Of a stretch of 8,848 nucleotides of DNA, positions 1 through 7,600 are shown in pieces. The translations under genes and the position numbers were made by a program. The notes beneath the pieces were generated by a model. That model saw only the letters and a list, made by a program, of their open reading frames with translations, was not told the origin of the DNA and searched no databases. Origin of the DNA: Myxococcales bacterium (lineage in GTDB: Bacteria > Myxococcota > Polyangia > Fen-1088); NCBI GenBank assembly GCA_003153875.1, contig PMBY01000087.1:1-8848 (forward strand), read 5' to 3'. Position 1 is the stretch's first letter, and each line of letters starts with the position of its first letter.

Positions 1-3000
1 CTCTCGAGCGTCGCAATGGTGCGCAGGGGACCGGCGCCGGGCGGCACCTCGGCCAACATCTGGCCGGTGCCGTCGAGATTGCGAAACGCGAGATCCTGGT
101 CAGTGCCGAGCGCGCTGCCCGCGAAGCTGGCCAGCCAACCACAAGGTTGCAGCGCCGCCTCGAGCAACACGCAGAAGGGCATCACAGGATGGCCGTTCTC
201 TGCGAAGTACCAGGCCTCGGCCGGTACGTCGTATTCGACCTCAATACTGGCGCCCGCCTGACACGCGCACATCTCGCCGTCGATGCGCACCACGCGACTC
301 ATGAAATGATAGGGCGGGCCAGGCAGTCGCGCCACGCGACGAGGTCCATCAAAGCACGCGTACATCGGCCCAAAAGCATCGGACGGTTTGCCCCAGGCGC
401 AGGCAAGCAACGAGCGGTGGTCGAAGCGGAACCCGTTCACCTCAGCCACGGTCTTGGGTTCCGCGGCTTCGCGCAGAGTTTCGGAAAGGCTCGACAACGG
501 CCAGTCCGGTACCAGGCGCAGGCCGACCCGACGCGCGTGAAATGCTTTCAGCCCGTCGACCGTGCCCAGCAAGTCCGCGTACACCGTGGGCTCCGGGCCG
601 TCGTGCACTTCCTCGACGAACATCTCGCACACCAGCTCCTTCGACGTGGGGACCACCTGGCCGCGACACTGCAGCCGGTACGTCTCCTCGGGAACGGGTT
701 CGAAACGCCAGCCATCGCGGGCCAGGGTGTAGCCCAGGCCCGCCAGATAGATGGCCATCATCTGCAAACAGCCCTCGAACATGAGGGTGCCAGGCATGCA
801 CGGATCGTTCTTGAAGTGGCCGGCAAAGAACCAGTCGTCGGGCCGGATGGGCGTGACTGCCCGCAGATAGCCGCGGCGCCAGGGGCCGCCCGACGGGTCG
901 AAATCGAGCACGCGTTCCACCAGCAGCATCTTGCCGTTCTGGATGGCAGGCGTGCGCACATGGGCCTGGCCCGCTTCGAAACCTGGACCGAAACACGCGT
1001 GCAGATCGCCCTCGGAAAACGCGCGGACATCTTCAGCGGAGAGTTGCCGGCGGGTGCAGGCCACCGCAGGCGGGTCCAGGCGGGCGTCGGGCTGGATGGC
1101 CTGGCTCTCGGGCGTCCACAACACGCCGGTCGATTCGTTCAGTTCCTCTTCTGTGAAGAACCCGGCCTGGCCCTGGCGCACAGTCAGCGCGGGTCGGCCG
1201 TCGCTGGTGCAGTCATAGTGGAAGAAGAACAGGCGCACCTCGCCCTGGCGCGCGTGGCTGTCCACATGGATGTCGTAGCGAATGGTCTCGCCCAGCCAAG
1301 GCAAACTGCCGTGGTAGGTCAGCTCGCAACCCAGCAAGCGGTAGCGGCGCCGTCCCTGGTTGAGAGCATCAACGCCCAGGTAGGAGATGAGGAAGAGGTC
1401 GGCCTGGCCCGCCTCGATCATGATCCCCGCGGGCATGAATCCGCGGTGCAGGAACCACGAGTCCTCGCGCACGTCGGTCTCGGTCCACACCGTGCCCAGG
1501 CCCATCGACCCGGCCACTGCATGGAGGCCCACCACCCGGTCGGCCAGCAGCAAGGGCGGCTGGGGCATGCGCACCTGCACCGCGTGTTGGTCTTGCGCTT
1601 TGAATTGCGGACCGAACAGATCCGAAATGCGGCCCGCGGCGTGGGTTTCCAGATCGCGGCGTGAAAAAGCGTGGCCACGCGGCCAGCCCTGATTGGTCGA
1701 CGGGGTCTGCTGAACTTCTGCACTCGGCTGCGCGATGCTGGTCGGCGCGGGCTGGTCGGCCGCCGTTTCGGCTGCCGAAGACGACGTCGAGCCCGGGGAG
1801 AAATTGTTTGCGCCCAGCAAGATCTCGAGCGCTCGCTGGCGACCTTCCAGAAACTGCCGGTGCGTGGCCGCCTGCTGGGTCACATGGTCCCGGTGAACCT
1901 CGGTGATCTGCCGCCGGTGGGCCAGAACACGGCTCAGAATCTCGGCCATCGGCCCTTGCAGTCCCGGCCCTGCATCGACGACCGACGGAGCGATAGCGGT
2001 CTGCACACCGACATTGTCCTGCAAGACCGGTGGCAGCCAGGGCGCGGGCGCCATGATCTGCGCGGGCAATTCAGCAACGCTGGTGGCCACTTCCGACGCG
2101 CGCGACTCCCACGCCGGTAGTGTCGGCTCTGGTCGGTGCGCCGCAAGCACGAACAGTGGGGGCTCGGGCCGGCGCGCGCTCTTGCGCAGGGCCGCCACAA
2201 ACGCTGCGCCGTCGTCGGGCGACGCGTCCGCGAGTGGGCGGCGCAGGTCCGCGGGAGGCTCCTCGATGAAGGTGCGGGCCTCTTGCCCGCCCAGGGCCTG
2301 GGTCACGATTGAAGCGCCAAGCGGCGCCTTGCATTTCCAGGACGTGATCCGCCCCGCTCCCGGCGCAGCCGGAAGCACGCGATGGCCGCAACAAAGTGCG
2401 GCGGCCGCCACGTGCAGCAGGCCCGAGGCCGCATGCGCATGACCGAAGAGCGCGCGCAGGCTCTCGCCTTCTCCCAAAGTCAGGCCCGGCTTCCTGCCGT
2501 GCTCGTCGCCCAGCACCGCCAGCACCTGGTCTCCGTCGCGACGGATGTCGTCGAGCCGCTTGAGCACCAGGACCACGGCTGCATCGCCGTTTTGCTGTCG
2601 ATCCGCGGGAAGGCAGGCGGCTGCGGCCGCCCGGTGCACAGACTCGGCCGACAGGTCCACCGCGGCTACCAACGCGGCGTCGATCTCACCCTGCTGCAAA
2701 GCCCGGCGCGCGATGTGAAGGGCGCGGATGCCGGAAAGCTCCTCGCTGCTGACGCTGAGACTGGGACCGCAGAAGTCGAACTGGCTGTTCAGGCGATTGC
2801 TCACAATGTTGGGCATGGCCCCGATGACACCCGCGGCACCGAGCAGAGGCACAAAGCCATCGCGCGCGCCAGAGACCCAATCTTTCGACGCACCCAGCGC
2901 CTCGGCCCAGCCGGCCATGCGCCAGCGTGCTCCGTGGCGCGCGATCTCGGCATCGCACTGCATGCCCACGATGACCGAGGTGCGTTCGCGCGGCAGGGTC

Positions 3001-4601
3001 GATGCCACTTGCTCCACCGCCTCACGGGCCGCGGCCAGAACCATGAGTTGCTGGGGCAGCGTCTCTTCCAGATCCTTGGGGGGAAAACGCAGGCCCGCCA
3101 GCGCGAGCGACACCCGCTCGGCGGGCGCGCTGTCTCCTTTCACCTGCGACAGCCCCAGAAAAAGCGCTTCGGCGAAATCTCCGACGCTGGTCCCGTTGGC
3201 GACCCGCGCGCCGATGGCGATGATGCCCACACCAGGAAGCGCCGCGACCGACTTGCTGTGCGGACGAGCGACCTTGGCCGAGGGCTCCTCGACGATCAGG
3301 TGCGCGTTGTTGCCGCCAAAACCAAAGGCACTGATGGCCGCACGCCGCGGAACCGGATCGTTCCATGGCTCGGCCGCGCACAACACGCGCAATGGCGTGC
3401 CGTCGAGGACAGGCGTGATCTTGTCGATCGACGGCGTGGGTGGTCGCACCCCCGCGCGAAACGCGCCCAAGACCTTGAGCAGGCCGGCCGCGCCAGCGCC
3501 GGTGATGAGGTGGCCTAGGTTGGCCTTGAGCGAGCCGATGGGCAAGGGCTCACCACGACCGGCGGACACCTCGGCCAAGGCGCGGATCTCGACCGCATCG
3601 CCGACGCCGGTGCCGGTCGCGTGGCATTCCACCAAAGAAATCTCCGACGGCGAAAGTTCCGCAGCTGCGTAGGCCGCGCGCAGGGCTCGCACCTGGCCTT
3701 CTTGCGAGGGGACCAGCAGGCCGCGGCCGCGGCCGTCGTTGCCGAGGCCGATGCCGCGAATCACGCCCAGGATGTGATCCCCGTCGCGGCGGGCGTCTTC
3801 CAGACGTCGCAGGGCCACCAGGGCCGCGCCCTCGGCTGGCATCAGACCGTCAGCCTCGGCATGGAAGGGCCGGCTGCGACCGGTCGGGCTGAGCGCGCCC
3901 AGGGCGGTGAAGCCCTGGTGGATGAAAAGATCATCGGCGCGATTCACCGCCCCGGCCAGCATCAGATCCGCGCTGCCGTCGTGCAGGAGATCGCAGGCCA
4001 GCTTGATGGCGTAGATCGAGGAAGCGCACGCGGCATCCAGCGCGAAGGCGACCCCGCCCCAGCCCAAGGCCTGGACGAGAAAGTGCGCGGGCAGGCCCGA
4101 CATGAAGCGGTTGCGCGGGTCCACCGTGGGCAGCCCCAGGCGGTCAAAGGCTTGCTTGTCGTGCAGGAGCTGCTCCAGCCAAAAGCGTTCCGCGTAGCGC
4201 GACAGTGAAGACGAGGGATAGGAAAGGTTTCCCATGACCGCGCCGGCGCGGGCCTTGTCACCGCGAAAGCGAACATCGCGCAGAGCCTCGCGCCCGGCAT
4301 GAAGCAGCCAGTGGAAGAGCGGATCCAAAGGAGCGATCTGATCCGCAGGAACAGCGAAGCCATGCGCATCGAAAACCTTGTCGAAGCCCTGCACGTATCC
4401 GCCGCGATCGTGCAGCGTCCGATCGTGGGTGTCCTTCGCATCCCTGGCCAGGACCAGAGCCGGATCGATGCCCCAGCGTCCGGCCGGCGCCGGCCCGATC
4501 ACGACCCGCGCCTGCATCACCAACTGCCACAGCCCGTCGGGCGACAGCGCCCCGGGCAGGACGCAGCCCTGCCCCACGATAGCAATGGGCGCAAAACTCA
4601 T
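1..4601 (-). CDS. PfaC/Pfa3-like iterative lipid (PUFA-type) synthase subunit, KS-CLF-DH(pseudo/active/pseudo), 3'-partial
   Basis: Condensing and dehydrating subunit. Read codon by codon from ATG at 4601, the frame stays open for 1533 residues to the left edge with no stop or frameshift. Ketosynthase (1-450): Cys192 in DAACASS, His327 in ECHATGTG, Lys359 and His364 in SLKANLGH, and a FGFGGNNAH closing motif. CLF-like domain (about 455-783): the nucleophile position is Glu621 in SVSSEELSG, so it should not condense. Linker 784-973: a helix and a Ser/Pro-rich part, no AT. FabA-like hotdogs: 974-1165 (WFLHRGFMPAG), 1180-1370 with the full FabA-type motif around His1262 and Glu1276 (WFFAGHFKNDPCMPG), and from about 1394 (WYFAENGHPVMPF), which lacks the aligned His. 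The start is chosen because the KS fold begins within five residues (MSFAPIAIVGQG) and it couples to the gene above. The domain order is that of PfaC; a fourth, active hotdog is expected past the edge. Confidence 0.95.
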   Translation of the reverse strand, partial: MSFAPIAIVGQGCVLPGALSPDGLWQLVMQARVVIGPAPAGRWGIDPALVLARDAKDTHDRTLHDRGGYVQGFDKVFDAHGFAVPADQIAPLDPLFHWLLHAGREALRDVRFRGDKARAGAVMGNLSYPSSSLSRYAERFWLEQLLHDKQAFDRLGLPTVDPRNRFMSGLPAHFLVQALGWGGVAFALDAACASSIYAIKLACDLLHDGSADLMLAGAVNRADDLFIHQGFTALGALSPTGRSRPFHAEADGLMPAEGAALVALRRLEDARRDGDHILGVIRGIGLGNDGRGRGLLVPSQEGQVRALRAAYAAAELSPSEISLVECHATGTGVGDAVEIRALAEVSAGRGEPLPIGSLKANLGHLITGAGAAGLLKVLGAFRAGVRPPTPSIDKITPVLDGTPLRVLCAAEPWNDPVPRRAAISAFGFGGNNAHLIVEEPSAKVARPHSKSVAALPGVGIIAIGARVANGTSVGDFAEALFLGLSQVKGDSAPAERVSLALAGLRFPPKDLEETLPQQLMVLAAAREAVEQVASTLPRERTSVIVGMQCDAEIARHGARWRMAGWAEALGASKDWVSGARDGFVPLLGAAGVIGAMPNIVSNRLNSQFDFCGPSLSVSSEELSGIRALHIARRALQQGEIDAALVAAVDLSAESVHRAAAAACLPADRQQNGDAAVVLVLKRLDDIRRDGDQVLAVLGDEHGRKPGLTLGEGESLRALFGHAHAASGLLHVAAAALCCGHRVLPAAPGAGRITSWKCKAPLGASIVTQALGGQEARTFIEEPPADLRRPLADASPDDGAAFVAALRKSARRPEPPLFVLAAHRPEPTLPAWESRASEVATSVAELPAQIMAPAPWLPPVLQDNVGVQTAIAPSVVDAGPGLQGPMAEILSRVLAHRRQITEVHRDHVTQQAATHRQFLEGRQRALEILLGANNFSPGSTSSSAAETAADQPAPTSIAQPSAEVQQTPSTNQGWPRGHAFSRRDLETHAAGRISDLFGPQFKAQDQHAVQVRMPQPPLLLADRVVGLHAVAGSMGLGTVWTETDVREDSWFLHRGFMPAGIMIEAGQADLFLISYLGVDALNQGRRRYRLLGCELTYHGSLPWLGETIRYDIHVDSHARQGEVRLFFFHYDCTSDGRPALTVRQGQAGFFTEEELNESTGVLWTPESQAIQPDARLDPPAVACTRRQLSAEDVRAFSEGDLHACFGPGFEAGQAHVRTPAIQNGKMLLVERVLDFDPSGGPWRRGYLRAVTPIRPDDWFFAGHFKNDPCMPGTLMFEGCLQMMAIYLAGLGYTLARDGWRFEPVPEETYRLQCRGQVVPTSKELVCEMFVEEVHDGPEPTVYADLLGTVDGLKAFHARRVGLRLVPDWPLSSLSETLREAAEPKTVAEVNGFRFDHRSLLACAWGKPSDAFGPMYACFDGPRRVARLPGPPYHFMSRVVRIDGEMCACQAGASIEVEYDVPAEAWYFAENGHPVMPFCVLLEAALQPCGWLASFAGSALGTDQDLAFRNLDGTGQMLAEVPPGAGPLRTIATLE
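3..422 (-). other. Third FabA-like hotdog, pseudo type, cut by left edge
   Basis: From about residue 1394 to 1533. WYFAENGHPVMPFCVLLEAALQPCGW is split here for its key points: the loop is two residues short, Asn1469 stands at the catalytic His position, and Glu1481 and the LQPCGW stretch are as in the inactive hotdogs of PfaC proteins. It should pair with an active hotdog just beyond the window. Confidence 0.75.
492..1064 (-). other. Second FabA-like hotdog, catalytic residues present
   Basis: Residues 1180-1370. WFFAGHFKNDPCMPG is a full-length FabA/FabZ active-site loop with His1262, followed by Glu1276 where FabA has its acid. This is the active dehydratase of the first hotdog pair. FabA-type enzymes can also isomerise trans-2 to cis-3 double bonds; whether this one does cannot be read from sequence. 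Confidence 0.85.
1107..1682 (-). other. First FabA-like hotdog, probably a pseudo-dehydratase
   Basis: Residues 974-1165. The FabA loop reads WFLHRGFMPAG with Glu1063 at the acid position. Against the second hotdog the loop is five residues shorter between Trp and Met-Pro, so His1052 sits three places off the normal catalytic His. I take it as a structural partner for the next hotdog; residual activity cannot be excluded. Confidence 0.7.
1683..2252 (-). other. CLF-DH linker with helical motif (helix at 1812-1949), no AT
   Basis: Residues 784-973. The first part is Arg/Pro-rich, then comes a helix at 885-930 with TEVH, ten residues, then HRQFL, and Leu925 and Leu928, and then a Ser/Thr/Ala/Gln-rich tether. 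No GHSxGE or other AT motif occurs, unlike the myxobacterial Pfa3 layout that carries an AT between CLF and DH. Too short for an AT as well (about 190 residues against about 300). Confidence 0.8.
2253..3239 (-). other. Chain-length-factor-like domain (inactive ketosynthase)
   Basis: Residues 455-783. A second thiolase fold follows the ketosynthase directly. Its GPSLSVSSEELSG aligns with the nucleophile loop, putting Glu621 where the first domain has Cys192. The ECHATGT and KANLGH motifs are also lost (only LFGHAHAASGLLH remains). In Pfa synthases this domain pairs with the KS and shapes chain length. Confidence 0.88.
3252..4601 (-). other. Ketosynthase domain, catalytic triad intact
   Basis: Residues 1-450 of the second subunit. 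Cys192, His327 and His364 form the full Cys-His-His set of a decarboxylative condensing enzyme, with Lys359 also present. The domain begins within a few residues of the start codon and ends with the NNAHLIVEEP strand. Confidence 0.93.
4598..4601 (-). promoter_or_regulatory. ATGA stop/start overlap (translational coupling)
   Basis: The TGA of the upstream subunit shares bases with the ATG of the downstream one. The 15 bases before the ATG (CGCCCGCCCGCTC and neighbours) hold no AGGAGG-like Shine-Dalgarno at the normal distance; only a weak GGGAA lies too far upstream. Inference: the second subunit is made mainly by ribosomes that finish the first and re-initiate, which would keep the two partners near equal amounts. 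No promoter or terminator fits between them. Confidence 0.85.
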
Positions 4602-7600
4602 GAGCGGGCGGGCGAGCCGTTCCCGGCCCGCCGTCGCGGAGCGGGCGCATCAGGCGGACCCGCGGGACGCTCGTCGCGCGGCAGCGCGTGCACCTCGATG
4701 CCGCGCAGCTCGGCCACCACGCTGCCGTTGCTGGACAAGAACGCAACGTCGGACACGGCCCGCTTGTGCGAGGCTTCGCGGCCCGCCAGCACGCAGTGGA
4801 TCGGCCCCGTCACCGGGCCCGGATGATAGATGTGCAAACTGGAAATGGCCGTGGGCAAAGACTCCGCGCCCAGTTTGCGCTGTGCCCACAGCACCGCCGC
4901 TTGCAAGCCACCGTCGAGCAACGCCGGATCGAGCTGCCAAGAACCGGCCCACCCCCGCGCCGTGACACCCTCCAGGGTGGCAGTCAGCCCGCCATCAGCG
5001 ACGCCATCGACGGAACGAATCACCTGAAAAGCTGGGCCGTGAAACAAGACCTCGCCGTCGTAGATGGTGCCGGACCAGGGTGCCAGCTCCGCGGGCTCGG
5101 CCAAGGTGCGGTCAGGAAGTGGAGACCGCTCTTTCATTTCGCAGATGGCCGAGTAGTGACGGCTGCCGTCGGCGCCGAGCAGCTCGACGGCAATGGTGGC
5201 CTCGTGGCCGTTGGAGAGCTGGCGCGCGCGCAACACGAACCGCTCGGCAGTGCCGTCGTCGAAGTGGCTGAGGCGAATCCCGCGCAGCACCTGCACCTCC
5301 CGGCAAGCCGCCAGGGTCAAGTCCGGACGGCAGGCGCGCGCCGCGCGGGCAAACCACTCCAGCACCAGCGCCACGGGCACCACCACAGTCCCGCGCACAC
5401 GATGCCCGTCGAGAAAAGCCCAGTGCGCGCGGTCGACCACGATCTCGGCTTCGATCTTCAGCGCCCCCGGATCGGCCGGACGGTGGCCCGAAACTGAGCC
5501 GCCGATCACGACCTCGGCGTCGCCCGCCGAGCACAGCTCGTCACGCATGAGGCGGGCACCCTCCGCCAGCGGTATCAGCGGCACGCCCATGCCGGCAAAG
5601 CGCGCACGCACACCAGCGTCGACCATGCCGCCATCCCACGGCCCCCAGCCCAGTGCGCGCACCAGGCAGCGCGGCCCGCGCCGGCGCTGTTCGAGCGCGG
5701 CCACCTTGTTGAGCACCTCGTTGGCCATGGCGTAGTCCGCCTGGCCTTGGTTGCCTGAATGGCCCGCCACCGACGAGAAAAGCAAGAGGAACGCCAGCTC
5801 GTCGTCAACCGTGGCATCGAGCAGCGAGCGCAGACCCACCACCTTGGTGCGGAACACCTTGGCGAACTGGGCGTCGGTCTTGTCCGCGATGAGCTTGTCG
5901 GCCAGGGCGCCGGCCCCGTGGATGACGCCGGTGATGGAACCCCAACTCGCGCGAGCCGGCGCCACAGCCTCGGCCACCGCACGAGCGTCGCTGACGTCCA
6001 CGGCCAGATAGCGGGCCTCGCCGCCGGCGCTGCCGATGGCCTGCAGGGTGCGGCGGATTTCGCGCACCGCCAGGATGCTGGCCACGCGGCTGCCCAGCTT
6101 GGCCGGGCTGGCGGACTCGCCCCGGGCTTTGGCCTCGGTCAAAAGCACGCGCTTGAGCTCGGCATCACTCTCGACTCCGCGACAGCACGCGGGCTCGTCT
6201 TCCACGGGCGTGCGACCGAGCAGGAGGAAACGGCAGCGGGCTGCGCGTGCCAATTCGATCACACAGGCGGCGGTCACGCCGCGAGCCCCGCCGGAAACTA
6301 CCACGACCGACTGCTGATCGAGCGGCAAGGCCGAGAGCGCGGGCAAGGGCGCCGCCACGGTTTGCAACACCAGCCGCGCTCCCTCGACGGGAAGGCCCAC
6401 CTCGCGCTCCACGCCACCTGACAGCAGTTCCGCGCACAAGGCATCGGCCACCTCGTCGGGCGAACGGCCCACACGGCCGATGTCGATGGCGCGCACATGC
6501 GCGGAGGACCACTCGATGGCCGCGGTTCGCGCCAAGGCCGCTGGCCCGGCCAGCCAGGCGCGCTCGCAGCCCGACAGGCCGAAGTCCCCGCCGGTGTCCT
6601 GCACCGTCACGAAGGTCCCGCCTTCTTTGGCAAAGCGGGCTGCCACCGCCCGGGCCGCGCGCAACGATTCGCGGTTCACTGCCACCACGTCTTCGATGCA
6701 GGGGGCGGCACGCAGGCCACCCAGAAAAATGACGGCATCGGCATCGGCCGGGATGTCGTGAACCAGCCGAGCCGTGGCGCCGCGTGCGCTGAGCTTCTCG
6801 ACCAGGGCTGCCCCCACGCCAGCGCCGTCGTCGGTCACCACCAGATTGCGAGCGGCCACCAGCCCCGGCGTGGCCAGCCCCAGGGCCGGAGCAGCCACTG
6901 CACGCAGCGCGAATCGCCCGATCGACGTGTGAGCGATGGGCTCAGGGCTCGACGCCGGCGAGGCCTGATCCAGCGCCTGTTGGATGGGCGCCTGGGACTC
7001 GACGACGACGGGCTTGCCCAGGCCTGCAGCGGCCGCACAGTCCGCTTGCTCACCCAGATAGGCGACCATCTCGCGCAAACTGCGCATACCAGCCATGCGC
7101 GCCGCGCTCACCTCGGGCAAGCCAGGCGCCTTCTCCGTCACGGCTGACAGGATCTCGACCCGCTTGATGGAATCGACGCCGAGATCGGTTTCCAGATCCA
7201 TGTCCAGGCCCACCATCTCTGCGGGGTAGCCGGTCTTGGCCGCCACCACGCTCAACATGAGAGCCTGCAAGTCTGGAAGAGAAATGGCGACGGACGCCGC
7301 CGCGACCGGCACGGGGGCTTCGCGCGACGGAGCAACGACGCCAGGCAATGCTGCTGCCGCGACGGATGCGGGAGCCGGAGCCGCAAGCGGCGAGGTCGGC
7401 ATAGCGGTCGCCGGCGGCGCTGGGGCCATCACCGACGGGACAGGCGGGGCTATGCTAGGAACCCAAGCCGGCGCCTCGGCCAGCGCGGGCAGCGACGAGA
7501 GAACGGAGGTGCCGCCCAGCACGCTGGCCAGGTTGGCCAGCGAAGCCTCGGACGCGCGCAAGAACGCCGCGTGGGACTCGGCCATGGCGCGCTGAAAAAC

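Noticed and set aside
147..1664. Plus-strand open frame of 505 codons
   Set aside because: It is in exact codon register opposite the second subunit's frame, has no recognisable motif, and is explained by rare TTA, CTA and TCA codons in GC-rich DNA. The minus strand encodes clear hotdog motifs across the same stretch.
1683..2252. A degenerate AT domain between CLF and the hotdogs
   Set aside because: Only 190 residues, with no GHSxG, no AFHS and no GQGS-like motif; it reads as a helix plus flexible tether.
2382..3518. Plus-strand open frame of 378 codons
   Set aside because: Same codon-register shadow, opposite the KS and CLF domains; Arg/Gln/His-rich with no family resemblance.
2728..3672. 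Plus-strand open frame of 314 codons
   Set aside because: Opposite the KS-CLF coding strand in another frame; Ser/Arg/Ala-rich low-complexity translation and no ribosome binding site that stands out.
4560..4680. Promoter or terminator at the gene junction
   Set aside because: The genes overlap, the DNA is fully coding, and there is no AT-rich -10 element nor a hairpin followed by a T run on the minus strand.
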